From Nemertoderma westbladi (Eukaryota; Xenacoelomorpha; Nemertodermatida; Nemertodermatidae): 64,000 nt of DNA. A model generated the notes under the pieces. The model was not told the origin of the DNA, did no database searches, and worked only from the letters and a program-made list of their open reading frames with translations. Numbering within the stretch: position 1 is the stretch's first letter; each line of letters opens with the position of its first letter. Position numbers and translations under genes: made by a program. The stretch spans positions 1-64,000 of the forward strand of contig JAUCBJ010001254.1 in NCBI GenBank assembly GCA_032718475.1, written 5' to 3'. Of this stretch, positions 41,956 through 53,632 are shown piece by piece.

Positions 41956-44900
41956 ATGTCTGACACAAAGCAAAACCTGTCAGACAGTCTCCTAGATACA
42001 ACCATCTGTGACCCAGACAGGAGTGTGGAACGTGTGAGACCGAAGTTCAACTCACCTCCTACTGTAAGAAAGATCATCCCTCCAGTAGTAGTATCAGACC
42101 CTAGGCTAGTCCAACACCGTAGGTCTATCATAGGCACTCGAGCTCAAGTCAAGCGAGACCAAGAAGCAGCTGTTGAACAGCAGCAACACTCGAGCCGAGA
42201 ACTTATTTCTCAGCGGCCCGACAGCTCCAGTAGTGCGGATACTGTAGAGCTGACACCCGAGCGCGGAGTAAAGATGGCAGATGCGGTTTATTCGGATCCC
42301 CTTCTCATCCTTCCTGCAGCCGTACTCACTAGGGTATTGATTGCGGTGGAGGAACACCAGATTGATTGGGCGAGAAGTAAGCGATCGACCAAGGATAGTT
42401 ATGCGGGATACACAAGGGAAGAACTGAAGTCTATTGTCGAGTCGCAATGGAACTTCCCCGGACCCGGACTCCCGTTTGACTTATCGGAAGCTGCCTGGGA
42501 AGACATACACAGGATGGGAGTGACAAAAGACACCAGTGATCCAGCTGTATGGAAGAGGTCGGCAGCAGGATACGTACAGGGATTCTTCAGCTCTTTGGAG
42601 CGATTAGAGGAACAACTGTTTCGACAACCCCAAGGACCTCAAGAGCAGGGACAGCTGCTTTATCAAGTTAGAGAAAGAATTCTAAGAATCAGACTAATCC
42701 TATCGGCCTTTGAGGAAGCTTCGAAAAGAAGACAAGACACGTCGTTGCAAGTTGCTGTAAAGACTTGGTTCCAGCGGGTGAGTCTCAAGGTTCAAGGAAC
42801 GGCCCAGTGGAAATCTCAGCTGGCTGAGCGCTCAACCCATGGAGAATCAACAGATGCTACATTTTCTCAAGTGGAAAGCAAAGCGACAGCAGAGAAACCT
42901 CATAAGAGGGATGCTATTGACATCTATCTGTCAGACTATCAACGCTTTCTAGGTGATGAAGAGTTGAGGAGAAGGCTGGATGGACTTCGCCCTAATAGTG
43001 AAGGAGCCAAGCTTGTGTTGGACGCAATAGATGTGGAAATGTTAGCTGCGAACCAAGCTAAATTTGATGAAAGCAGCCGCATCGCTAGGGTCCAAGAAGA
43101 ACAAGTAAAGAAAAAACGTATAGAAGACAGAAAGACAGCAGCAGCGGCAATGGCAGCGGCAGAAGCGGAAAGAAAGGCGGCAGAGGCAGCGGCAGAGGCA
43201 AAAGCAGCAGCTGCAGCAATAAAAGCGGCAGCGGCAGAGGCAAAAGCGGCAGCTGCAGCAGTAGAAACGGAAAGTAAAGCGGCAGCGGCAGAAGCGGAAA
43301 GAAAGATAGCAGTGGCAGAAGCAGAACGAAGAGCATCTGAAGAGACCACCCAACTAGAGTTGGAAATCTGCAAGAGAAGCAAGACTACATAGATAAACAG
43401 AGAACAGCTACTCAGTGGCAGCTGATAAGTCGATCCACCCCCAAGCGACAGGGCTTTACATCATCGGATGAAGGCGATACCAGAGATCCTGAAGGCGGAG
43501 GAAATAGATCTCGTCTCAGCAGGCATAGAAGAATGTCCCACCGTCAGAAATTGCCTGATTTGTCCCCAGCTGTGAGAAGGCAACTAGCTAGCACAGACTT
43601 AGGTAGTACAGAACCCACAGACCAAATTATTAAAGTAGAAAGACTCCCTACTATAGTAGATGAACCTGAAATAATTAGGCCTGTTCTCGAAGCCACCCCT
43701 TCGGTGATAGAGACACCTTTACTCCCAGAACCTACCTCTAAATTCCCTTTGCACAGCACTAAACTACCTGTGCCCAGCAGAACCGCCCCTGAGACAGTTC
43801 CTGTCCTGGACTCCGAGCGAAATATCAATGATTTGTCGCCCTTGGTCCCTCGTCTGCCCGCTACTATGTTGGCGGCTCCCGCTTCGGCGGTCGAGTGGGT
43901 GGATGAGGGGCGGCAGGGGATGAATCTCCTGCTCAGGCAGATGCAGGAGACTGTTCATCAGTTTAAAGGAACAGTAAGGGAAAGTAGGTTAGAGTTGCAA
44001 GAAGTGCAGCAGAGTATCGCGTTAGAATGCGATAAATTAGTAAATACACAAAAGGGTATACCACCACCCCCTGTAACAATGTGTCAACCTGTTAGGTCTG
44101 AAGTATTTCATGCGCAAGGTGTGGAGCCTACACGCATCTATACTGCTAGTGAAGTAGAAACTCCTATAGTAAACCCTATTCAGGGTGATTATAAACCTGT
44201 TGATAATAATATTCCATATAGACCTGATCATAATGAGAGAAATTTATATACCGATAACTCGATATTAAATAATACGATGGCCCAAGAAAGTTTTACGCGT
44301 CAAATGGCTAGAACCGAAGCCCGTCAAGCGGTAAAAGTGGGAGAGATCGTCAAGTTCAATGGAGATGAGATGAAATGGTTACCTTTTAATGAATATTACA
44401 AAGATAACATACAGAACTCTGTGCTATCTAACGGAGAGAAACTTAGATTCCTCATCGAGTGCTTGGAAGGATCTCCCAAGTTAATGGCGTTAAAGTTTAT
44501 TGGACATCCAGATGGATTAAGACAAGTTTGGGATACACTAAACATCAGGTACGGTAATAGGAATAACATAGCTAGGTTTGTATGCAAAATTGGTAGCCCC
44601 CCGAAAGTTCATTAGCAGCGGGATTATAGAGTTTTCCGATGAGATTCAGGAGATCTGTAGACAATTAGATTGGCTAGGTAAATCTCATGAATATCAGAGT
44701 TCTATGGTTATTGGAGCCGTGGCCTCTACTTTACCGAAGGGTGGAGTAGGTACACGCTGGGATAAGAAAGTGTTATATATCACAACAACGGCGAGACCCT
44801 ACCATGGCTGATCTCATGTCATTCTTAAATGGAGAAGTGAAATTACAGCTCCTAAAGCAGTCCAGAGAGAAGACACCGGAAAACAAGGTAAGTGAGAAAC

Positions 44901-45983
44901 CCGTTTCTAGGAGAAAGGTAACACCAGTGTGTTATACCGACGACGGCGAAAGCCAGGCTTCTCAAGAAGAAGACAGCGGGAAAGACACTGAAAGATCTTA
45001 TTATGTCAACAAAACGCCTAAAGACGTAAGTAAATTCAAGTCTCGAACCAATGACAGGAGAGAACAGGTAAGAAAAACTCCTCCTACGTCTCCTAAGAGA
45101 ATTCATGTAAGAAAGCCCGAAGAAAGAACGAGTGTGCACATCGTTACTCAAAATAAGGTAAGTAACATCAAACCGAAATGTGCGCTGTGTGACGGGCCCC
45201 ACCGTTTAAATGTGTGTGATGAATTCCTAAAGAAATCATTAAAGGATAGACGGGAAGTCATGTGGGATAAGCGGTTGTGTTATAATTGCCTCAGACAAGG
45301 ACACCAACGGCGAACCTGTTACTCCGATGCAAGGTGTGCGAAGTGCAGCGCGAAGCATCATATCTTGTTGCACACTGAATTCGAACGAAACAGCCAGAGT
45401 CAGGTAAGTGAGTCCGAACTACATGTCCAATTCAGTGATGTGAACGACACCGACCAAAGTTCTGAGATGGAAGGATTCTATACGGACGAATTCTCCGACG
45501 AAAACGAATCCTGTTACCTGATAAATACCGCAGTGTATTGAGCACTTACGTATGAAAAAGACACCGACAGCGAGCTCCCCCTAACTAATTCTGACCAACA
45601 ACCATCTTGGAAAGCATCAACTTCCAATGTAGGAATCCGAGAATTTCCCGTAGTGCAGTTGAGGGTCCACGGACCTAAAAGGAGTTATATAGTGAACGCC
45701 CTCCTTGACTCCGGTAGCACAGGAACATTCATCGACAAAGAACTAGCCGAAGACATCTTTGCTGGACAACCCAAGTTCCGAACTAAGTTAAACATGTCAG
45801 GAATTATGCAGGTTTGGAAATCTACAGTAATAACAGATTATTATGTAGGTGCGTTGTCCACCCCCCAGGATGAACTAGGAGAACACAGTATAAGGTCAGT
45901 AAAAATGGTGGCGATAAAGAACTTCGCTACCAGCCAAGTAGAACCTTATAACTGGGATGAGGACGATTTCACCCAGCAGCTTA
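41956..45983 (+). pseudogene. gag: gag-protease of Z, first part, broken
   Basis: ATG 41956 (MSDTKQNLSDSLLD). In order: a 350-residue N-terminal helical domain, an Ala/Glu/Lys coiled coil (43130-43350), a DUF1759-like core (about 44290-44800), zinc knuckles (CALCDGPHRLNVC, CYNCLRQGHQRRTC, CAKCSAKHH, 45178-45363) and the retropepsin motif LLDSGSTGTF (about 45705). Compared with Y it carries frameshifts near 43375, 44578 and 44785 and a CGA-to-TGA stop at about 45539. The frame is cut at 45983 by the Y insertion. The N-terminal domain is absent from Y. Confidence 0.9.
45979..45983. repeat. target-site duplication of Y, left copy
   Basis: GCTTA, repeated at 57212-57216 on the other side of Y. 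Confidence 0.9.
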
Positions 45984-47193
45984 TGTTCGCGCTTTCAGAC
46001 CTTTGGCAGTTTAACCCGCCAAATTAGGATGTCTTCTAGATAATAAATCACCTTTAGCCTATGACAAGTATTTAATTCACTACACTAGTCGAAACCAATC
46101 TGTGCGCGATCATTCACCCATTGGATATACCCGGGAGATTGGGTTCGACGGCTTAATTTTATTGCTATGTAAGCCTAATGTATTATTCGACTGACAGTAT
46201 TATATAATCTCTGACAATATTATTCACTTTCGGGAAATATTAACAGTTCCTTTAGGACGTGGCGCTCTATTTATACAAACAGAGTTATGACTTAAACTAC
46301 TCACAACGATATGGCTTAGTTATAATTCACATATATGGCGCATTCTTTAGGAAATGCTTCGTTATCAGTCTCACTCATACACAATGCTGCACAATACTGC
46401 ACACTGATCTGCCGATCTTCACTGATTTTAGTCACATATAAAAGGAACACGGACCGAATCATGTAGGGTCTATCAAATAACATTAGATTCACTTCAAACC
46501 ACTCAACATAGGTCGCAATCATTTATCTGTAACCTTTCTCTCTTACCTTCGGTATATCAAGAATATTGGGTTTTCGGGGTTATTTGTCGTTATTCCAAAT
46601 ATAATAATTCATCAACCATATTATGAAGAACTGACAGTAAATAGCAGTATAACAATATAAAGTATGCACAGTGTTACACAGTATGCAGTGTATGCAGTAC
46701 TGCAGTATGCAGTATGCAGTGATCAGACATCAGACATCAGATAACGGATATATGTCCTTATAATTAAGCCTACTAGTGTAGGACTAAAAACTGAAAACAC
46801 GGAGGTGCCAAAAGCCGGTTCTTAGGCTCTGGGCAAAAAATAACACTGAACTACTGAGTTTCTGTATACACCTCTAACACAGAGACAACAAACGCTCTGA
46901 TTGGTCAACCTGAACAACGAGAGAACAAAGAAACAAAGAAACGTCGACGTGGCAATATCAGCTGCTAGCCGTCGTCATGGTAGCGACACTGTTTTCAAGA
47001 GTATCGAGCTTTTACGTCACGGAATTACGGATTATGTCCTCTAAAGTACAAATACCGAAGAAATAGCTTTTATGTCCGCTAAAACACCAGTACAGCAAGG
47101 ACACGGCCTTTTTATGCCTGGTAAACCAACTACAGAGTATTTTACGGGAAAAATAAGGAAAAATAACCGGACAATTCAGCAAAAGCTTTTACA
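45984..47193 (-). mobile_element. 3' LTR of Y
   Basis: On the plus strand TGTTCGCGCTTTCAG to CAAAAGCTTTTACA; these are the inverted ends of the Z LTR. Confidence 0.93.
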
Positions 47194-48575
47194 CCGCTCC
47201 CAGAAAATGGGATTTTCAGTCTATAAAATATAAAAATCACAGTTTCTAAAACATAAAGATACTCTAAACAGTTAGTCTTTCTTACGCAGACGGCGTTTAC
47301 GCAGTTTTTTGAGGCTAGCAAGAGTCTTTTTCTCTTTGGGGGGAGCCACTTTACTAGGAGGGCCATAACTCCTGGGTGAAAGGTGCAATATGATTGCATC
47401 AGAAGGTGTAGGATTGTGGTCGAGGTATCTGCCGTTTCGATATGCTTCTCCTCGAGCTGATTTTCCTCCGCTCGTAGCTGGATACGTTCATCCAAAAACT
47501 CTCGCAGAGAATAGGATCGTCCAAGTTCGATAACTTCTTAGAGATTCTGGATTTCCCAATCGAATTGAGATAAGGCCAATTCGTTTATCGATTGGACTTA
47601 CTGTTATAACTTACGTTTATCTGAACAAACGCAGGTTTCCCTTTTGATCTTTATAGAATAGCGTTTAACTCGTTTCGTACAACGCTCTCCTTCACCTTGA
47701 TGAGGGGTTGTATCGCGTTAAACGTGGACGACCATACGGTTGGATAGTGATATTAGGTGTCCGCGTCACAATCCGGCTAGGTAAGATGGGCGGCTAGCTA
47801 GAAATCACTGTCGGAGTGTTACCGATTAATTGTTAGGGTAGCACTAGATCTTTGAACAGTGAATACAGTCCGCGAGGATCCGCGACACCACCAGGATCGC
47901 AGGTCTGAGGTCCAACTAAGGAATGAGGAGGTTTGACCGAGTATTCCGGGACTCTGATCGTAGGTTTACTCCAGGATCGTTCGAGCCGAGTGAGCATAGG
48001 TGATACGTCAACAAGTTTCGGTTTACGTGGATGTTTATGTCTTTCCGTTTATTAGTTGGGTCTAGGGCATTTATCGTAATAATACCAAAGACGCACGTCT
48101 GGTAGGGTAAACGCGGGTGATATTTATTTGTTGTTACAATGCTTCTATCAAGAATTCCAAATATACGTTGGAGTTACCGCGTCCATTTGTTTCTTTAGTG
48201 TCTTTTCTTTCGAGTCGATTTCGAATAGAATTTTCGCATTCGAATTTCAGTTTATGGTTCCGACTCCGCTGGGCAGGATATATAGTCGACATAGTCCGTA
48301 TTGTGTAAATCGATAGGATGACCAGTAGTTAAGAAGCCCATATACATACCATTACGCTGCGTATATCGAGCAGCAAATTTTCTATAGTCCAACTCACGCG
48401 TGAGCTGCTCTTGGGACATTGGCGGTTCGATATAACGACCATCGTCCTCCGCAGCAGTTGGACTAACGTCGCCGCGTATTAAGCTATCAACAAACGCTTG
48501 TAAAAGTAGAGTATATCGCTCCCCGATACCAAGACCATCTTCTATCAACTCCGTCATATCTGCTATATATGAGTT
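47194..48575 (-). pseudogene. X region of Y, decayed
   Basis: The minus strand parallels Z 59748-61300. From ATG 48557 (MTELIEDGLGIGERY) about 100 residues are open and match Z X1 closely, then the frame shifts and stops. Downstream pieces of X2 (KPTIRVPEYS, basic tail) are recognisable but broken by stops. Confidence 0.75.
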
Positions 48576-48639
48576 TATCCATATTATAATGAGTTTATAT
48601 TTAGGCGAGCGGGCGTCGCTGCCTACCCCAATCAACCCC

Positions 48640-50203
48640 CGGACAGTACGAGATCCTCAGCGCCGATGTGTCGTCGCCGCTGTACTTTCGCCAACGACGT
48701 AGCCGCACAACGACAACGACAACCGGCACAAGTCACTCAACTGTCCGTCCCAAAGGCTTAGATGTACTTCAGGTTTTCCTTGGAGAGTTAGGTTACTTTT
48801 ACGATTGCGACTAGCTACTGTAAACACACCTTAGCAGTAACATTCACCTATAAACTCACAAATACCACACAACTGGTCACAACTACGCACATTCGGGCCA
48901 TTTGTCCGTTAGTCAATGCCTTCCAGAATGTCACTGTATTATTATGTATCCTTGGATACTAGTAGTGCGCTATTTATTCCCTATGCTATTCAATGGGACA
49001 AGCTTTCTATTGTTCGTTTAACTCAATTCTAATTCTAGCGTGGTTGTTGCTATGGTGACATTATGCAAAGCTAGCGGTAGAATTAGGGTAATTCCAATGC
49101 ATACAGATCTGGGATGTTATTTAATAGTATTCTTTAATAGTCAATGTTCGGTTTTATACATGACTTTATGAATTTTATCGGCTATTGACTATGTTTGGGA
49201 GACTTTCGCACACTCATATGCATAATAAGATAAATCTCCGCTCCCTTGATCTATTAATTAATGGAAATTTTGGGAATGTTATAAATTGTGTAAAAATGGC
49301 AATTTATTAAATTCATTAAAAGGCATGAATTTAAATTATTCCCTGAAATTTTATTATTTGATAATTAAATGGACATGTTTTGATTCTAGAACATGGCTGG
49401 GGACACAAGATCCTTAATTCTATGACAATTGTCTTTTTAAGAATATCGGTAAATGCTATGATATCTTAATTGACTAGAATTGTTGAAGGATCTGAATTTT
49501 ACAGATTTTGACTTATTAGATTTGCAAATATTAAATAATTAATATTTGAGATGGGCACCGATTTATTCCAGAACTTGCCTGGGGACGTTAACCACTGATT
49601 CTAGAATTTGTCTTTCAAGTATATCGGTGGGTGCCGCGATATCTTAATCGACTAGAATTACAGATGGTCAAAGGGTTTAACAGATTTATTTTGCGTTATA
49701 CGCTACTGTTAAAGGGACATCACGCTACTATATGTATTATTTAATATACGGTATGAGAGCAATATCGCACGAAGCAATGTCAGTGTGAAGAGGCAAGTCG
49801 TTTCCAAGGTCTACCCAGAGCTTGGTTTAGCCGAGACACGAGGATCTGAACTTTGCATTCCTAATACTCTGCCTACCAATAATACTTAAATATAGTAGTG
49901 GCTTTATTGTACTTTAATAAGTACGGATATGTCATCTTACTGTAGTTACGTATTTATAATATAATACGGACAGTAAGGAAAGAAGAAAAGAATTATTTCT
50001 TGCCGTCGCACTAAATATAATATAAGTAATTACGTACGCAATAAACACGAATATATTGCACTATTCTACTAAATAATCGCTAAATAATATTCTACTAAAT
50101 TAAATAAAACGATTATAATAAAATTACATAGTAATACATACATAAATATAAAAATAATAAAATAATATAAAATAATAGAGTCACACACCCACTCCATATG
50201 TTG
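48640..50203 (-). other. non-coding spacer of Y between ORF and X
   Basis: AT-rich, equivalent to Z 58115-59747. It holds an imperfect duplication of about 170 bp (GATATCTTAAT(T/C)GACTAGAATT with CTGGGGAC, about 49380-49670). Confidence 0.6.
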
Positions 50204-53200
50204 TTACGTTATGGAGTCCCTAGATGTTTGAAGGATTAGGGAGGTGGTCGTGGGAAGAGAATCTTGCCTTCCACAGTTTCCGGAGAGTCCTCCATTCCCT
50301 TCCGATAAACACAAACGACCGACTGGGTGATTGAGTCGCTGCATCCTGAATACAATTCCAGGTTTCCTCTTCGTCCTGGAATAGTGACGATAGAAACATC
50401 GCTCAAAGTATATGACGGCGTCACAAAGCCGATTCCAGGAGCTATAGTGGTCCGTCGCTCTCTGCAGGAGAGGTGAGAGTCCCTGCGAGACGTCTGATGT
50501 TCCAGAGCTCCAATCGCTCTCTCTGATCTTCATGAAGGATCCACTCGCGGTGGGGAGGCCCAGATCCACGGCGTCGTCCCTGGCAACATGTAATACCGAC
50601 AGATCTATCCCGGGTTCAAATAACTCCGATCCACCCGTCCGGGTTTCAGGTTCGACTTTCTCCGCTCCCTTGGCTGGTCTAATCTCAGTCGGAGTAAGAT
50701 GGGGAGGCCATTCATTCTCCTTACTCAGGAAGTCGGGTTCACTTAACCGGTCTATAGTATCTGTCAGTTCTTGAGGAGTTGCTCCTCTGGAAGCGATGTC
50801 CGTTGGATTAAACTTCTTGGGGCAATATCTCCATTGATCTACATTGGAGCTAAGATTGTCATTATCTGAGGAGTGTGGTGTTCCCTCAGTTGGGTCGTCT
50901 CCCTCACTAGTATCATCTTCCCATTCACTCACCTGGCGGACGCGATCTTGAAGCAGTCTTTCTCTGAGCGTTCTTCGGGAAGGTCCAGTAAGGTACCAAC
51001 CTACTCTAGTTCTTACCGCATAGGTCTGTAGTGGCTGCGGTTGAGCAGGTCGTTTCTCTAATGTCTCCAGCGCCTCATGCGCGTTTTGGCCGATGAGTAT
51101 TTGCACTCCAGGATAATCAGTCTGGAATCGAGGTATGTTAAGATGTTGGATGCTCTCATCCTCGTCCCAATTATAAAGGTCTGCTTGAGTAGTAGCGAAG
51201 TTCTTTATAGCCACCATTTTCACTGACCTTATACTGTATTCTCCTAGTTTATCCTGTGGGGTGGACAACTCACCTATATAATAGTCGGCAGCTACAGTAG
51301 AATTCCAAACCTGCATGATCCCTGACATGTTTAGCTTGGTTCGGAACTTGGGTTGTCCAGCAAAGATGACTTCGGCTAGTTCTTTATCGATGAATGTTCC
51401 TGTGCTACCGGAGTCCAGGAGGGCGTTCACTATATAGCTCTTCTGAGGTCCGTGGACCCGTAACTGGACTACAGGAAATTCTCGGATTCCTATATTGGAA
51501 GTTGGCGCTTTCCAAGATGGTTGTTGATCGGAAGTAGTTAAGGTAAGGTCGCTGTCTGTGTCTTTCTCGTACACGAGTGTTCGATACACTGCGGTGGTGT
51601 TTATTAGGTAACAGGATTCGTTTTGGTCGGAGAACTCGTCCGTATAGAATCCTTCCATCTCAGATTGATCAGTGTCGTTCACATCACTGAATTGGACATG
51701 TAGTTCGGACTCACTTACCTGACTCGGGCTGTTTCGTTCGAATTCCGTGTGCAACAAGATATGATGTTTTGCGCCGCACTTTGCACACCTTGCGTCGGAG
51801 TTACAGGTTCGCCGTTGGTGTCCTCGTCTGAGGCAATTATAACACAACCGCTTATCCCACATGACTTCACGTCTATCCTCGAGTGATTTCCTCAGGAATT
51901 TATCACACGCATTTAAACGGTGGGGCCCATCGCACAGCACACATTTCGGCTTGATGTTACTTACCTTAACCTGTGCTATGTGGTGCACACTTGTTCTTTC
52001 CTCGGGCTTTCTCACCTGAATTCTTTTAGGAGACGTAGGAGGGGTTTTTTGTACCGGTTCCCTTCTGTCATTGGGTCGAGACTTGAATTTACTTACCTGG
52101 TCTTTAGGCGTTTTGTTGTCGTAGTAAGATCTCTCAGTGTCTTTCCCGCTATCCTCTCCTTGAGAAGTCTGGCTTTCGCCGTCGTCTGTATAACACACTG
52201 GTGTTACCCTTCTCCTAGAAACGGGTTTCTCACTTACCTTGTTTTCCAGTGTCTTCTCTCTGGACTGCCTTAGGAGCTGTAATTTCACTTCTCTATCTAA
52301 GAATGACATGAGATCAGCCATGGTAGGGTCTCGTCGTTGTTGTTCCATCATATATAACACTTTCTTGTCCCAGCGTGTACCTACTCCACCCTTGGGCAAA
52401 GTAGATGCTAGGGCTCCTACAACCATAGAATTCTGGTATTCATGAGACTTACCTAACCAATCTAGTTGTCTACAGATCTCCTGAATCTCGTCGGAAAACT
52501 CTATAATCCCGCTGCTAAGAAACTTTCGGGGCGCCATTAATTTCGCATATAAATACCTAGCTATGTTAGTCCTATTACCATACCTGATGTTTAGGGTATC
52601 CCAAACTTGTCTTAATCCATCTGGATGTCCAATAAATTTTAATGCCATTAACTTGGGAGATCCTTCCAAGCACTCGATGAGGTATCTAAGTTTCTCTCCA
52701 TTAGATAGCACAGAGTTCTGTATGTTATCTTTGTAATATTCATTAAAAGGTAACCATTTCATCTCATCTCCATTGAACTTGACGATCTCTCCCACCTTTA
52801 CCGCTTGCCGGGCTTCGGTTCTAGCCATTTGACGCGTAAAACTTTCTTGAGCCATCGTATTATTGAATATAGAATTATCGGTATATAAGTTTCTCGGATT
52901 AGGATCAGGTCTATATGGAATATTATTATCAACAGGTTTATAATCACCCTGAATAGGGTTTACTATAGGAGTTTCTACTTCACTAGCAGTATAGATGCGT
53001 GTAGGCTCTACACCTTGCGCATGAGATACTTCAGACCTAACGGGTTGACACATTGTTACAGGGGGTGGTGGTATACCCTTTTGTAAATTGACTAATTTAT
53101 CGCGTTCTAACGCGATACTTTGCTGCACCTTTTGCAACTCTAACCTACTTTCCCTGACTGTTCCCTTGAGCTGCTGGACAGTCTCTTCCATTTCCCGGAC

Positions 53201-53632
53201 CTGCTGAGAGGAGCACAAACAGTGTTCCCTCAGCTGCTCGAGCAGGAGACCCATCTCCCGTCGTCCCTCAGCTACCCACTCAACCGCCGAAGCGGGAGTC
53301 GCCAACGTTGTAGCGGGCGAGCGAGAGACAACGGGAGATAAATTCTTAATATCTCGCTCGGCGTCCAGGATGGGTTCGGACTCGGGAACAGTCCTACTGG
53401 GCACAGGTAGTTTAGTACTGTACAAAGGGAATTTATAGGCAGGTTCTGGGAGTACAGGTGTCTCTATCTTTCTTTCCGCTTCTACTGTTGCCATTGCCTC
53501 TGCCGCCTTTCTTTCCGCTTCTGCTGTTGCCATTGCCTCTGCCATCTTCCTTTCAAGACCCTGTCCAAGTCTAAGACTCATTCTAACACCTTCCAAAAGA
53601 CTATCTGACAGTGCCCGTTTTGTGTCAGACAT
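50204..53632 (-). CDS. gag: fused Gag-protease-RNase H tail protein of Y
   Basis: 1142 residues, ATG 53632 (MSDTKRALSDSLLEG). The large N-terminal helical domain of Z is missing; only a short AEAERKAAEAMAT coiled coil remains (about 30-60). A second coiled coil (about 120-190) precedes the DUF1759 core (about 274-430). Zinc knuckles CVLCDGPHRLNAC, CYNCLRRGHQRRTC and CAKCGAKHH lie at about 562-620, and the protease LLDSGSTGTF near 739 with GWYLTGP behind it. The frame then jumps straight to VDQWRYCPKKFNPTDIASRG, the end of a BEL RNase H, near 934. Thus RT, most of RNase H and integrase are missing without loss of frame. It can supply particles and protease, and must borrow RT and integrase. 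Confidence 0.9.
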   Translation of the reverse strand: MSDTKRALSDSLLEGVRMSLRLGQGLERKMAEAMATAEAERKAAEAMATVEAERKIETPVLPEPAYKFPLYSTKLPVPSRTVPESEPILDAERDIKNLSPVVSRSPATTLATPASAVEWVAEGRREMGLLLEQLREHCLCSSQQVREMEETVQQLKGTVRESRLELQKVQQSIALERDKLVNLQKGIPPPPVTMCQPVRSEVSHAQGVEPTRIYTASEVETPIVNPIQGDYKPVDNNIPYRPDPNPRNLYTDNSIFNNTMAQESFTRQMARTEARQAVKVGEIVKFNGDEMKWLPFNEYYKDNIQNSVLSNGEKLRYLIECLEGSPKLMALKFIGHPDGLRQVWDTLNIRYGNRTNIARYLYAKLMAPRKFLSSGIIEFSDEIQEICRQLDWLGKSHEYQNSMVVGALASTLPKGGVGTRWDKKVLYMMEQQRRDPTMADLMSFLDREVKLQLLRQSREKTLENKVSEKPVSRRRVTPVCYTDDGESQTSQGEDSGKDTERSYYDNKTPKDQVSKFKSRPNDRREPVQKTPPTSPKRIQVRKPEERTSVHHIAQVKVSNIKPKCVLCDGPHRLNACDKFLRKSLEDRREVMWDKRLCYNCLRRGHQRRTCNSDARCAKCGAKHHILLHTEFERNSPSQVSESELHVQFSDVNDTDQSEMEGFYTDEFSDQNESCYLINTTAVYRTLVYEKDTDSDLTLTTSDQQPSWKAPTSNIGIREFPVVQLRVHGPQKSYIVNALLDSGSTGTFIDKELAEVIFAGQPKFRTKLNMSGIMQVWNSTVAADYYIGELSTPQDKLGEYSIRSVKMVAIKNFATTQADLYNWDEDESIQHLNIPRFQTDYPGVQILIGQNAHEALETLEKRPAQPQPLQTYAVRTRVGWYLTGPSRRTLRERLLQDRVRQVSEWEDDTSEGDDPTEGTPHSSDNDNLSSNVDQWRYCPKKFNPTDIASRGATPQELTDTIDRLSEPDFLSKENEWPPHLTPTEIRPAKGAEKVEPETRTGGSELFEPGIDLSVLHVARDDAVDLGLPTASGSFMKIRESDWSSGTSDVSQGLSPLLQRATDHYSSWNRLCDAVIYFERCFYRHYSRTKRKPGIVFRMQRLNHPVGRLCLSEGNGGLSGNCGRQDSLPTTTSLILQTSRDSIT

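Noticed and set aside
42939-43382. Minus-strand frames rich in Leu, Cys or Ala opposite the Z coiled coil
   Set aside because: Antisense shadows of the AAAEAKAA repeat; they mimic transmembrane or Cys-rich proteins only by composition.
46259-46441. Short frames inside the Y LTRs (also 56277-56459)
   Set aside because: Identical because the LTRs are duplicates; 60 codons in a promoter and RNA-end region with no coding signs.
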